A DNA stretch of 64,000 bases from Girardinichthys multiradiatus (GCF_021462225.1 NC_061800.1:4784501-4848500), one strand, 5' to 3'. Shown: positions 1 through 11,098, counted from the first letter of the stretch. The notes: generated by a model not told the origin, from the letters alone. Made by a program: numbers and translations.

Positions 1-344
1 TTTAAGGAAGCACTTACTTCTGCCATACACATTTCACACTATGGATTTGTATTCAGTGGCAGATGCATTTGATGTTATGTCCAGCAGGCCATGCCAATTT
101 AAAGTTCAGTTGTATAATCCTGTTTTAAATTTTTTTTAACACATTTCAGCCCTTGGAGGCACAATGTTTGTTGGGCAAAGTTGTTTATTAAAAAGCTTTA
201 CTTAACAAAATTGCTTAGTTGTTTTTCAGGTGTCATTTAATGAACAGACTTAAACACATTCTCTTATTTTCAATAAAAAAGCAAAGTGTACTTTCAGGTG
301 TTTCTTTTTCACCTTCAATCTAAACAAAAAGTCTAGTTTGGATT
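1..344. other. No gene recognised
   Basis: AT-rich sequence with no convincing reading frame. It lies downstream, in transcription sense, of the Polinton polymerase fragment at 345-635 and could be more of that decayed element, but I see nothing that proves it. Confidence 0.4.
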
Positions 345-635
345 TTAATCCCTTATGATTCTTGACAAAACTTGCACCATTTCCAAGAATGAGTTTATTG
401 CTGCAGGTAAAGAAATTCCTGGAACATGCAAAATGGCAACGTCTTCATCTGACCCCTGTAAGTAGCTCTCAACCAGCCCTTTGATGCTGTCCAAATTGAC
501 CCTCTCGCTGCATTCATGCGTCTGAGTGATACCTTTAGCACGTATCACTAGCTTTTTCTGGTTTTTGGTTTGATATGCATAACTCTTGGGTCCTGTTGAT
601 GCAAACTCCGAAATGCTGTTGTCAGGTTTAACCAA
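345..635 (-). pseudogene. Polinton/Maverick-type DNA polymerase B, C-terminal fragment
   Basis: A 96-codon open stretch without a proper ATG (the first codon is TTG). It shows GPKSYAY at residues 15-21, followed by the KGIT motif at 34-37. This pair is what I know from the C-terminal palm/thumb region of protein-primed family B polymerases in Polinton (Maverick) transposons. In those elements the enzyme copies the large DNA transposon from a terminal protein primer. The full enzyme is usually over 1,000 residues, so this is a small remnant. Its upstream end meets the LTR of ERV-1, which suggests the retrovirus inserted into an older Polinton. The family call rests on motif recognition only. 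Confidence 0.5.
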
Positions 636-1118
636 CCTAACAATACTTATAACAACACAAAAAGAAGAGAGAGAGACAAAGCATTAGTTATTTACTCGTA
701 CGAGGAGAACGGTCAGAGATATGTTCAGTTACAAGTCCCCAACCATTCTGAACAACATCTCTCCGAACCCCCCTTTTTATTTAGGATTGTCCCTAGTTAC
801 AATGAACATTAATCACTAAAGGTTGGGAAAACAACAGCTGCATCTTAGACAGGTCATAAACTCCTTTATCTTTAAACAGCATCTCTCCCACAGTCTCCTC
901 CTTTGCAGGGTCAACTCTGGCCTCTTGTTCAGCCCCTCTTTATGACCTCCTCAACTGGACTGCTTCTTCTCTCGCAAGCTCAGCTCCACTTTGTGACCTT
1001 AACCTGCAGACAAAATTACTCACACACATCTTGAATGATTATAAGATAAAATGGTTAAAATAACACAAAGGGAACAAAATATAAGATAATAAAAAGACTA
1101 TATACAATTTTTCCAACA
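620..1118 (-). repeat. 3' LTR of ERV-1
   Basis: Read on the minus strand the segment begins TGTTGGAAAAATTG at 1118 and ends in TTAAACCTGACA at 620, giving TG...CA ends and a length of about 499 bp. A purine tract sits directly before the TG start. An AATAAA signal lies at about 776-781 in minus sense, followed by a probable R-U5 part. The terminal TTAAACCT(A/G)ACA closely resembles the end of the ERV-2 LTR at 42,102, which supports the boundary. No second LTR for ERV-1 is present in the window, because its 5' end is lost beyond 7,722. Confidence 0.65.
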
Positions 1119-1132
1119 TCTCCCCACTGTTT
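1119..1132 (-). other. Polypurine tract of ERV-1
   Basis: Minus-strand AAACAGTGGGGAGA lies immediately before the LTR start. This is the expected position of the primer for plus-strand DNA synthesis in a retrovirus. Confidence 0.6.
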
Positions 1133-1249
1133 ATCTTATATTTGCTCATATTCTCATATCACTTAAACAGCCACTTCTTTAGATTTTTAACTGCAAGATC
1201 ATTTTTCATGAGCACAAATATAATTACACTCAGAGGTACTTACTGACAT

Positions 1250-2840
1250 TTAAATCACAGATCCATATAGAAATGGATCTGGGTATACATCAGAAAAGTG
1301 GTCCGTCACATCCTCATCACCTCCATCATCCTGAGGTTTAAGTAACGGATACAGTTGGGTTATTTTGTCTTCCATAGGAGAAATAGCTGTGGTAATGAGA
1401 CGATTAAACAGAGAACGGAGACAGGGTATACAGCAACATCCACAAAATGTCAAAATTGCAGCAAACACTGCAAAGGAAATTATTACTGATGATACTAAAA
1501 TTTTATACTTCCCAAACATATCCAGCCAGGAGTCCCACATCGAGGTATCTACTCCAGAATGCTCTTTCATTTTGCCATTTAGAGATCTCAAACCTTCTAT
1601 GGCTTTCGTTAGGCTGCCATCAGCTGCCGTGTAGTTAGGTATAAATGTGCAACATTTTTCTCCAAAAATGGCACAAACTCCTCCTCTTTCAGCTAACAAC
1701 ATGTCCAAAGCAATTCTATTCTGGAATGCCATCAGGGAAGTTGAAGACAATTGATCATGGACAGTTTCAAACCCGCTTTGTGTCCAATTTCCTAGTTTTT
1801 GTACATTGTAGTGAATATAGTTGATCCTGTCTACGTTTCTGTTCAACGTACACCACCAACAGATACTTGATTCAAATCCTGCAACTACTTGATCAGTTAA
1901 TTTATCTTCATCTATAGCATCTATGTATGTAGAGTCTCCCTCAATCTTCCAAGCTGCTTCTCTGCACTTCCTATCACACCAATCATGTGGATTTAACACT
2001 AAATAGTCCATCTGTTACTTCATCTACTAACATAGGATATAACCATAAAGTAATTAAGCACAGAGTCCTGTTACTTTTGAAGGTAATCAATCAAACAACC
2101 ACCACCAAATGTCTCCTCTAGAGACTAGTTTAAAACACTTATTTACTTTTACAATTGTAATACACCATACTGCAATGAGATTTCCCAATTTATTACCTCT
2201 CTCTGTCATATTTATACGTGTATAGTTTCCAGTGGTGACTCGCTTATGGAAAACTGATTTATCCTTATCTGCTCTAATTACAGAAAAAACAGAATCCTTA
2301 TGCTGACACATTTCATTAGGATTAGTTTGATTCATTACTTCTATCACACAGAGTTGTGGTATCACAGCTGGAATTATTTTTAATAAAGGCCGTGAACCCA
2401 AACACACAACACAATCTCTTTTAGTCATGTTAGCCTCTTGTTCTACCATCAATAACCAGTTATTATTTGTTCCTGATACTCCTGTAATAACCCGGAACTT
2501 AGTCATCTATGGTTAACTTTCCTAACATAATTTTCACTCTCTTCGCTCTGTTACCTGGATTGCATTATCAGCTTTATGGCGCTTAAACAACTTCTTTTAA
2601 TAACTAGCATAAGCAGTGGTGCTCCACTCTGGTGTCCAATTATGTCCTTCATCAGCTACCATCATGGACCATGAGGTGTCTCTTCTGTCATTCGTTAAGT
2701 ACCCTAATCCTGCCCTTTCTTTCCTCATTTGGTCAAGCTAATGAGTGGGATCAGCAACACAGCTATGGTTTTAGATTTCACGCACACTTGAATACCATAA
2801 GTATAAGAAGTTTGTTTAGTGCACATAGTTAGGTTATCTT
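1250..2840 (-). pseudogene. env: ERV-1 envelope (env), broken
   Basis: Retroviral envelope glycoprotein in pieces. The transmembrane subunit is open at 1250-2011 and the C-terminal surface subunit at 2087-2506. Scattered matches to the ERV-2 surface subunit continue to about 2,840 in shifting frames, with an internal loss near 2,510-2,580. Visible marks are a CVVC motif in the surface part, IWWWL near its end, a CWWC pair in the transmembrane part, a heptad-rich region ending in the gamma-type C-x6-CC motif, a hydrophobic anchor and a Cys-rich cytoplasmic start. The position matching the ERV-2 furin site reads RKCR, so the cleavage motif is degraded. Frameshifts and stops make this env non-functional. 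Confidence 0.85.
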
Positions 2841-3059
2841 ACCTACCTTGATTTAGCGCTACTTGTTTCATATGACTCATAACAGATGTTGTTACATTCT
2901 AATTAATCTTGACTGGTTTCCAGAAATACCAGAAAAATAAAAATCAATATAAGAAAAAAAATATATAACCACCCAGCATCGGAAAGCATTGCTCATCCAT
3001 CTAGAAATCATTTTGGCTGAAATTTTCACTCCTCTAAATGGTTCCAGTGTCTTAATTGT
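2841..3059 (-). other. ERV-1 pol-env junction, decayed
   Basis: Stretch between the last recognisable integrase codons and the first recognisable env codons. A spliced env leader would lie here in an intact provirus. I see no open frame. Confidence 0.4.
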
Positions 3060-4150
3060 CTTCACTGACTTTCGGGTCTCTCCAGCCTCTAAATGTCTGG
3101 GTCCACCCTATTATCAGTCTATAAATCACTTCCCCTGACGGAGCTTTCAACCGAAATGATCTTTTTACAATGTATAAGGTGAATCCAGGTTGATCTCTCA
3201 GTTATTTTTATTGCCCTTGCAGTGGTTAATAATACCTAATATGGATCCTCCCACTTAGGTGAAATACCAATGTTTCTTCTTTACACTCCTTATTAACACC
3301 CAGTCTCCTGGTTTCACTAGTTAGTTTTCCTGCTGGGAAATAGAACATTCCTCATTAGTTTAAATTTATTTCTGTTGGTTTCTAACATACTCCTCATATA
3401 ATCAACTAGGTTAGCTTCTTCATCTAACTCCCACTGATTTTTGAACTGTGGTAGTCTGTATGGTCTTCCAAATAACGTTTCATAGGGTGTTAACCCTGAG
3501 GTGCTTGTAATGTTTATATATAGTTTTACTAGATCCAGACCTTGTGTCCATGGTCTTCCTGTCTCTTCAATACACTTTTTTAGACGATTCTTTATAGTCC
3601 CATTAATTCTCTCTACCAATCCAGCACTTTGAGGATGGTAAGCGCAATGGTTTTTAAGATTTATGTGAAACATAATTCCTATTTTCTTTATTATTTGATT
3701 TACAAAATGGGCCCCATTATCACTATATATTTTCTCTGGAATCCCATATCTGGGAATGATATCTTTACACAGTGCTTTTGCTACAGTCAAGGCATCTGGA
3801 TGCTTAGTTGGAAATAGTTCTATCCATTTAGAAAATGCATCTATAATGACTAAACAGAACTTTTTCCCTTCACTGTGGTTTAGCTCAATAAAATCCATAT
3901 GAATTGTTTGGTAAGGGTATTTTGATTTTGGAAATTGTCCCCTTTGTGGTCTTAAATTCCCTTGAGGATTATGTTTTGCACATGTTAAACATGTTCTACA
4001 AAAATTTTTTGAATAAGAATTAAATCCATAGGTTTTATAATATTGATGTATCTGTCCTACCATACCTCCTGTTGAGACATGTGAAACACCATGGCTCAAT
4101 ATTGCTGCCCATTTATATAGGTTCTTCGGTAGGATAGGCTTATTATCTGG
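3060..4150 (-). pseudogene. pol: ERV-1 integrase (3' part of pol)
   Basis: Integrase inserts viral cDNA into host DNA. The open part (3317-4150) has the zinc-binding H-x-H pair in GVSHV context and the C-x2-C in CRTCLTC. The DDE core follows: HMDFIEL, then YSDNGAHF, then a glutamate in QSAGLVERING. After a frame break at about 3,317 the C-terminal GPY/F-like portion can still be followed to about 3,060 as fragments resembling WIHLIHCKK. It is in the same frame as the RNase H part upstream, from which it is separated by one in-frame TGA at 4151-4153. That stop probably arose by mutation of an Arg codon. Defective overall. Confidence 0.85.
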
Positions 4151-5395
4151 TCACATATAGATTTTGTCTTTTAATGCAGCTCCATGTTTTTTCCACATTG
4201 CTATCTCCTGTGGTGGACTTTGTTGTTGCATCTCTTTTAACACAATATTGTCTATATTATGTTGTTTTTCCATTACTAATATTTTGATTTGTCCAGCTGC
4301 AGCTGCTTTCGCTGTCCTGTCTGCAAATGCATTCCCTTTTATGACATCACTCGTGCCAGCAGTGTGAGCTGCACACTTACAGACTGCTATCTTTCTAGGG
4401 AGGTGTACTGATTTTAACAAATTTTTTAACAAATCAGCATGTGTTACTGGTTTCCCAGTAGATGTTACCATGCCCCTATTTTTCCAATATTGAGCAAATG
4501 TATGCACTGTTCCAAATGCATATTGACTATCAGTATAAATAGTTACTTCTTCATCTGCAAATAGTTTGCAGGCCTCGGTTAGCGCAATTAGCTCTGCAGC
4601 TTGTGCAGAATAATGTGAAGGTAATTGCTCTGCTTTTAACACTGTATCTTTTGTCACTACTGCATATCCTGTTTGTGTCTTCCCTCTCTCATCTTTTCTA
4701 GAGGAACCATCTACATAAACTATTTTGCCATGCAAAAGAGGTAAATCCTGCAAATCACTTCTTGTTTTTGCTTCTTTTTCTGCTAATTCTTGACAATCAT
4801 GTTGAATTCCATCCTCAGGTGTGGGTAACAGTGTTGCTGAGTTCAAAGTAGTGCACCTTTCTATAGTTAAATGCGGTTGTGACAGTAAGGTTGACATGCA
4901 GGACAAATGTCTTGCAGGTGATAGAAAGGTCATATTCGTCTGCAGTAATAATGCTGAAACTGCATGGGGAACCCTTAAAATTAAAGGATGGAATAACACT
5001 ATTGTAGCACTAACTTCAACCGCCATGGAGGCAGAAATCACAGCTCTCACACAATATGGTTGCGCACACACAACACTGTCTAGTTTTGAAGAGAAATAGG
5101 CTATTGGTTTCATTTTATCTCCATGTTGTTGAACCAGAACTGAAGTCATAAAATGTCCCTTGCAATCTACCATCTGAACAAATGGTTTACTGTAATCTGG
5201 TAATGCTAAAGCAGTACTGGAAACTAGAACTTGTTTTATGTTGGTAAATGCTTCTTCAGCTTCTACACTCCATTTCAGTTCAGACGTCATTTTCAGCTCT
5301 TCCTCATACATTAGTTTGTTTAATGGAGCTACTATTTCTGCATAATTTGGCACCCAGTTTCTACAATAATTAGTTAGTCCAAGGAAGGACATCAT
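4151..5395 (-). pseudogene. pol: ERV-1 RT connection and RNase H (pol middle)
   Basis: This 414-codon open segment begins with the RT thumb/connection region (FLGLTNYCRNWVPNYA) and continues into RNase H. RNase H removes the RNA strand of the hybrid. Its acidic catalytic positions can be seen as YVDGSS, AELIALTEA and IYTDSQYAF in the normal order. It is shifted one frame from the RT segment upstream; the break falls near an A/T homopolymer at about 5,395-5,406. It ends at the TGA before integrase. Confidence 0.87.
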
Positions 5396-6113
5396 TTGCT
5401 TTTTTGTTACTGTGTCCTTCTTCTGCTAAATGTTTTAATAATGCTATTGTGTCACTTTTACAAATCTCCTCATCAGGAGATGCTAATAGCACATCATCAA
5501 CATATAGTAAAACCTGACTACCTCCTGGAGGGTCAAACTTGGCCATACTTGCACTCATTACCTGAGAGTATATAGTTGGACTTTCACAGTAGCCTTGAGG
5601 TAGTCTGGTATAAGTATATCTTTGTCCCTCAAAGGTGAATGCAAACCAGAACTGACTATCTTTATCTACAGGTACAGAGAAAAATGCATTGCTTATATCA
5701 ACTACAGTAAATATTCTAGCATCCGGTCTTAGGGGATTTAATAATGTATAAGGATCAGGAACACACAGTGCCCTCTGAACAACAGCATTATTAACTGCCT
5801 GTAAGTCTTGTACCATGCGCCATCCTGTTGATGGAGCTTGTTTTTTAACTGGAAAAATGGGGGTGTTACATGATGAGTCCTCGCATTTTATTATCACCCC
5901 TGCAGTTATTAAATCCTTTATTACTGGTTTTATTCCTTCACGAGCATCATATTTCAAAGGGTATTGCTTTACTCTGGGCCTGTATTCTGTTTTTGCTCTA
6001 ATTTGAACAGGTAATGCTCCTTTTACTAAACCCACATCAGTAGGATCTGTTGGCCATAATTTATCAGGGACCCAACTCAAGAACTGTTCCTCTTGTTCAG
6101 TAAGGAATATTTC
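5370..6113 (-). pseudogene. pol: ERV-1 reverse transcriptase
   Basis: Fingers and palm of a gamma/epsilon-type RT. Key marks in order are IKDLITAGVI, WRMVQDLQAVN, FTVVDISNAFFSVPV (first catalytic Asp), LPQGYCESPTIY, and LLYVDDVLLAS, the YVDD catalytic box. The reading frame is the same as that of the protease upstream; only one TGA at 6114-6116 separates them. The frame runs out of phase after the EEGHS region near 5,400. Position and motifs leave little doubt about identity, but the polyprotein cannot be made as one piece. Confidence 0.9.
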
Positions 6114-6968
6114 TCATTGTTGTTTCGTATGTAAATGTATCCCTTCCTGCACCGTCACTGTCCAGAATAATGGCTTCCTAGTTAATCCTGTGGATGCACT
6201 AGTTTCTGTATTCATTGTTTTTGCAAGCCAGTCCGTGGCATTTTTTCCCCTCTGCACAATTCTTCCCATGTCCTGCCACTTAAGTTCTTTATCCTTGAAT
6301 AAAGATATGTGTGGAGTTGTCCACATTTTATAGAGCTTCTTAGTGTCTTCCGCTAACACTATTTCAGCAACTGACGTACTTTTCCCATCTGCATAAACAT
6401 AAGTTACCATGACTTTTGTAGGGGTTACTCTAGTTAATGCTTCTTCATAAATTTTATCCTGTCCAGGAGTATTTTTATACCAAATGGTAATATGTAGATC
6501 ATCTGGTGTCATTTGATCTTGTAGTCGAGTTATGACATTTCTTCCTTCCGTTAGTAAAGCTTTCCCTACGTCTAGGGGTGGCTTATTTGGAACATCCAGT
6601 GAGTAGTGGTAATAACGTGGTCCCATTCCTTTTAACACGAAATAATCTCCTTGGCTGAGTTCTGCTTTTCTCTTTACTACAATATGTCCTTCTGAGGTTG
6701 GAATTAATGCTAACCCCAGATGTAGTAATCCATCTCGTCCCAATAGATTCACCGGACACTCAGGGAACATTAGAATAGATAGCTGACATGACTGTCCATT
6801 GGGATCTCTTATCCAAACTGGTTCAGACTCACAGACTTGTGTCAATTTCCCACTAGCTGACCTTACTGTTATTTGCTGATCACTAAGTCTGGAATTTGGG
6901 ATTGTTTCTCTACAGGTGGTCCTGCATGCTCCAGTATCACAAAGAAAAGTAATCGATTTTCCATTCAA
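6114..6968 (-). CDS. pro: ERV-1 protease plus unassigned region with two H-x-T/S motifs
   Basis: A 284-codon open segment with no ATG at its start (first codon TTG), consistent with translation as a continuation of gag. The retroviral aspartic protease shows FLCDTGA at residues 8-14 and the LLGRDGL flap/C-terminal motif at 75-81. Residues about 140-240 lie between protease and RT and are not a normal protease part. They contain LHITIW (His159, Thr161) and PHISLF (His220, Ser222), the pattern of 2H phosphoesterases. The segment ends at TGA 6114-6116, in frame with RT. The stop may be a CGA decay. The protease call is firm; the second domain is a hypothesis. Confidence 0.8.
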   Translation of the reverse strand: MNGKSITFLCDTGACRTTCRETIPNSRLSDQQITVRSASGKLTQVCESEPVWIRDPNGQSCQLSILMFPECPVNLLGRDGLLHLGLALIPTSEGHIVVKRKAELSQGDYFVLKGMGPRYYHYSLDVPNKPPLDVGKALLTEGRNVITRLQDQMTPDDLHITIWYKNTPGQDKIYEEALTRVTPTKVMVTYVYADGKSTSVAEIVLAEDTKKLYKMWTTPHISLFKDKELKWQDMGRIVQRGKNATDWLAKTMNTETSASTGLTRKPLFWTVTVQEGIHLHTKQQ

Positions 6969-7112
6969 CAGTAAGGTAACTTCAGGTTTTATGCTACCTA
7001 GGGAGAGAAGGTCCTGGAAATTTAGGAGGATATCCTGCCCCTGTGTTTTTAGGTTTTTGTTTTCATTGGTGTCTGAGGTACTAGGAACAATTTCACTTGT
7101 TATCTGTCCTAG

Positions 7113-7721
7113 TCATGCTGAATCATTATTTCTCCATTCAGGACAATCTCTGGCCAGATGTCCTTCTTTCCCACAACACCAGCATCCTGAGGTGTATTGT
7201 CTGTAACTTCCTCTACTCACTCCCCCTCTCTGACCCCTACGGTTTTGTCCCCTGTATCTAAATTTCCCTCTTCCTCTATTGCTTTGATAATAAATCTGCT
7301 CATCTTCTCCTTCTTCTTGCTGAAAAAAGGTGTTACCTACTTTTTTTTTGTTTTTATCCATAACTTTTTCTGCATGGAGGGCATGATTTACATAGTCTTC
7401 TAGATTTGCTGTGGGGAACCCTATAAAATGTCTCCTCACCCAGGTATTAATTGCATCCCTGGAACCAGCATGTAGTGCATTTTTTAACTGCTGTCGATAA
7501 GCTCCTTGTTTGTTTTCATCTTCTTGTAGACCACTATGTATTTTAAACACTTTTGTCAGTCTAATTCTATATTCTTCAAAAGGTTCTTCCTCTTTTTGTT
7601 TCACTCTGGCTATTTCTGCGTAGTCAGCTCTGCATCTGAACCTGACTGTAAGCCTATTGATTAATCCTCCCACTCTGTCTGTTAGTTTCTGATCATTATG
7701 TGCAAGTACTGCGTCATTGTG
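7113..7721 (-). pseudogene. gag: ERV-1 gag, C-terminal capsid and nucleocapsid (5' truncated)
   Basis: The open part carries a capsid C-terminal region (EEPFEEYRIRLTKVFKIHSG, with SRDAINTWVRR further on). A basic Arg/Gly-rich stretch follows, then one CCHC zinc knuckle, CWCCGKEGHLARDC, which packages viral RNA. Codons remain readable to about 7,721, where a Tc1 tip begins at a TA, so matrix and most of capsid are missing. The frame is the same as that of the protease. The separating stop is TGA followed by CTAG at 7113-7115, a context known to favour stop-codon readthrough. Confidence 0.85.
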
Positions 7722-7765
7722 TACAGGTCCTTCTCAAAATATTAGCATATTGTGATAAAGTTCAT
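7722..7765 (+). mobile_element. Tc1-like terminal inverted repeat tip, truncated
   Basis: The first 40 or so bases are the same as the ends of the Tc1 copies at 12,543 and 28,505 (CAGGTCCTTCTCAAAATATT). A short TTTATCACAAT that mirrors the opposite end follows. No transposase remains, so this is an internally deleted or broken copy. It cuts ERV-1 gag from the Gypsy remnant. Confidence 0.7.
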
Positions 7766-9692
7766 TTATCACAATGGACCAGGACCAACTCAGTTGAAGA
7801 GGACCGCATCCAGCTGTTATCCACCAGTGAAGGCCGTAATGCAGCCTTCAAAGTACAGTGGAACTTTACATGAAGGTCATTGGCCTACAGGTGGTAGATG
7901 GCAGACCGATGGAGTTTAACCCCAAGGCTCTCTGCTACCACAGTCCACAATTCAGATGTGTACTGGGAGCCCCTGTCGGAGGTCAGCTCTAATGGTACAC
8001 CAAATTACGACTGCCAGGAGAAATAAATGGCTGAGCGACTTCAACGGAAGTGGTTGAGGATAGAGGAAACACTTCCAGCTACCTAGTAGTCCTGTCTACC
8101 ATAGTCAGGAGATAGGTTAAACCACTGGAGAGGGGAAGTGAACCCACCTAATCCACATGCACATGCACATGCTTGAAATACCCCTGTGGAATAGGAAACT
8201 GCTCCAGATAAGCCTTAGTGTGTTGATGTACTTTGGCACGCTGGCAAGCTACACTGGAAGCCGCCCATGTCCTAACATCTCAACGGAGGCCCCACCACAC
8301 AAACTTTGCCTAAGCAAAGCTTTAACACCGGGGTGTGCACGGGAATTAACTGCTTCGAAAACCTGCAGACACCAGCAAGTAAAACCAAAGGCTGAGGTTT
8401 GCCGGTCGAGACATCACAAATAAGGGACGCCCGGCTCTCGTGAAAGGAGACCTCTTCCAAACGTAAACTGGATTCAGCCATTTTAAAAACCAGAATCCCT
8501 GGATCCATCAGCTGGTCTGCAGGTGAGGTAATCCACACCCAAATGCACAGAAGGAACTCGTGCTCTGGATAGACAGTCAGCCACCAGATTATTTTTGCCA
8601 GCCAGATGCTGAATGTCTGTAGTAAACTCTGAAATAGCAGACAAGTGCCGCTGTTGCTGCGCCGACCACGGTTCCGAAACTTTCGCCATGGCAAAGGTAA
8701 GAGGCTTATGGTCAACAAAAGTAATATCTCTGTCTTCCAACATGAACCGAAAATGGCATGTGTCCAGAAAAAGGGCAAGCAGTTCCCTGTTAAAGGTATA
8801 CTTCTTCTCAGCCTCCCTAAGTTTCCGGCTAAAATGGCGAGGGGTTGTCAGGCCCCATCCACCCATTGTTCACACACTGCCCCCACCGCACAATCAGGGG
8901 CATCGGTTGTCAGGGCCACAGGACCCACTGGAGACAGGTGGGCCAACAGTGCTGCATTAGCCAGGGCTTTTATGGCATCAGTGAATGCCTGTAACCTTTT
9001 GTGTGTCCACTCTATCTGTTGGTCACCTTTCTTCCCTGTAAGCCTACAAAGGGTGCATAAGGTGAGCAGCCTGTGGAATTAAATGCTTATAAAAGTTCAC
9101 CATCCCCAAAACTGAAACAGCTTCAACCTTGGCAGGTAGGGGAACCGCCCCTTGAGGCAACACCTTCTGTCCCAGGAACTCAACAGCAGGCAGACCACAC
9201 TTGTATTTAGCCGGGTTCACGATCAGGCCAAGTTCACTGAGCCGAACAAACAGCTCCCTGAGGTGCACCATGCGTTTTGCCACTGAAGGACTAGCCACCA
9301 GGATATCGTCCAAATAGACGAACAAAAATGGCATGCCCTGCAGTACTGAATCCATAAGTCGCTGGAGTGTCTGTAGTGCACATTTGAGGCCAAAAGGCAT
9401 CTGTAAAAAGTCAAAAAGACTAAAAGGAGTGATAACCGAGGTTCTGGGCACATCTAACTGATGGACAGGAACCTAATGGTAGCCCCACACTAAATCCACC
9501 TTTGTGCGGACAAATCTTGAATGTGAGGGACTGGGTACCTGTCATTACTGGTTGCGTTATTAAGGTGCTGAAAATTCCCACAGGGTCGGCAACCCCCGTT
9601 GGCCTTGGGAACTATGTGCATGGACTTTTGGGGCGGCGCACAATGCCGAGGTGCTCCATGTTAAACACCTTTTTAGCTATTGCTAACTTAGC
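7766..9692 (-). pseudogene. Ty3/Gypsy retrotransposon pol remnant
   Basis: On the minus strand the order is RT (about 9,692 to 9,044), RNase H (about 9,044 to 8,483) and integrase (about 8,480 to 7,766). RT shows PFSLFDFLQMPFGLKCA and the YLDD box (FVYLDDILVAS). RNase H shows EKKYTFNRELLAL, DHKPLTFA and the hinge AGKNNLVADCLSR. Integrase is readable in broken frames as a DRTTR motif near 8,090 and a SDRGSQYTSELW-like stretch near 7,980. Many stops and frame shifts are present. I found no LTRs. The motif set fits vertebrate Gypsy elements. Confidence 0.85.
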
Positions 9693-10380
9693 GTTATCTA
9701 GACTGTAGTGGCCACTTGGAATAACACAGCCAGAGGCAGGGAGTTCCTAACAGGTGCAGTTTAATCTTTTCTCTACTTGCCATAAACACTGTGAAAACTA
9801 TAGCATAAAACAGAAAATATACAAAATTGTTGATCATGTTTGATCCAGTATAAATCATTTAAAAGGGTTAATTATGATGAAATATAAATAAAAAAGTGTT
9901 TTAAGCCTTGCAGTTTCTTTAACGTTGTAGCATTTGCAATTTTACTTGTATGGACCAAAGAACAAAACAAAATTGTATTCTGGAATACATCAACCTTCTA
10001 ATACCAACACACAACATACATATTTATACCTCATTCGGTTTTCAAAGGGCACTAGTTTCAAGATTTCCCTCTGATTATTTCAGGATCTGCCAACTTGTGC
10101 TTATAGCAGGAACAGTAAGTGAGTGCAGCATCACAAAAAACCACAGAGAAGAAAACTGCACTTTTCAAAATAAACCATAACAAACCACAAGGTGTCACTG
10201 TAGGACAAACCAACAAGCAGGAGGATGTTAACCATTTAGTAGCCATTTACACTCCCACCAAATCCTGTCACAATGAATAAACAAATACACACAGTAAATT
10301 AATTGTACAGGATTTCTTGATTCTACAAAATTAATAACTTTGCATTGAAATAATGTGAGGTACACAAATTAGTGTTCTAA
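9693..10380. other. No gene recognised
   Basis: Low-complexity AT-rich sequence between the Gypsy RT start and the BEL/Pao tail. I see no conserved motif, RNA gene or terminal repeat. Confidence 0.4.
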
Positions 10381-10740
10381 TCAATTTTCAAGGAGAAGCA
10401 CTAATTTCTGGATTGGCCTCAATAACTGAGGGTCTAGAAGAAGAATCTGGCTTTCATTTTCCAACTTGTACTTTGACTCGACAGACCAAGCAATCGCTGC
10501 CTTTAACAGTTTCAACCACTCGCCCTTGTTGCCACTGATTTCTTGGTAGGTTGTCATCTTTGATAATGACAATATCATTTACCTTGAGGTTGCACTGAGG
10601 TAAGTGCCATTTCTGTTTTGTGGATATGTTCAGCAGATACTCTCTTTTCCAGCGACTCCAGAAGGTCCTCCTTAACAAATACTCCTGGGGGAGGAAGAGT
10701 GTTAGGGTTTGAAAACTTTTGTATTGTTTATCACTCATGT
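10381..10740 (-). pseudogene. BEL/Pao retrotransposon, C-terminal pol tail
   Basis: The minus strand reads FWSRWKREYLLNI, then a VNDIVIIKDDNLPRNQWQ stretch and RVVETV. This is the domain that follows integrase in BEL/Pao pol proteins (the DUF5641-type tail). Just upstream, in another frame, is NTLPPPGVFVKEDLL, another standard piece of the same region, so a frameshift lies near 10,640-10,680. Its sequence accounts for the TGTTAGGG at 10,700, which therefore is not an LTR start. Confidence 0.75.
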
Positions 10741-11092
10741 CTGGACAAAGTGCCACAGAAAGGGAGATGGGGGAGAGGAGTGAGTTATGCTACTATCAGC
10801 AACATCTGGGGGCTGCTTGTACCAGTCCCCACTCCCTCTCTGTTTAAAAGCAAAACACATGCACCCTAACCCTTCTGACCCCACACACACACAGACACAC
10901 ACACACACACACACCCTAAATGCCTGAAGTGTCTGTTGAACTGTGTGTGTGGACCAGCATGTATAAATAAAGAGAGAGGGTGCCAACACTTTGTAGATTT
11001 GCACTGCAGAGTGTGAGCTATCTCTTGCGCAAGAAAAACAGAGACCCTGTGTCATACTTCTTTCATCTGAGTTGACTAATTAATACCTAACA
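10741..11092 (+). repeat. 3' portion of an ERV LTR (left end uncertain)
   Basis: The right end is clear: ...TAATACCTAACA at 11,092, followed by a short spacer and a primer binding site. The end matches the ERV-2 LTR end CCTAACA. A TATAAATAAAG element lies at about 10,961-10,971 and doubles as a polyadenylation-type AATAAA. A (CA)n tract at about 10,881-10,913 lies inside. The left border is not visible. Confidence 0.55.
10881..10913. repeat. (CA)n microsatellite
   Basis: Alternating CA dinucleotides with a single G interruption, about 33 bases. Confidence 0.9.
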
Positions 11093-11098
11093 TTAAAT

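Noticed and set aside
1365..1638. Plus-strand open frames over ERV-1 env
   Set aside because: Shadows of the env reading frame on the opposite strand; no motifs.
10691..10710. GGGGGAGGAAGAG followed by TGTTAGGG as a purine tract and LTR start
   Set aside because: These bases are antisense to BEL/Pao codons for NTLPPPGVFV, so the resemblance to an LTR border is coincidence.
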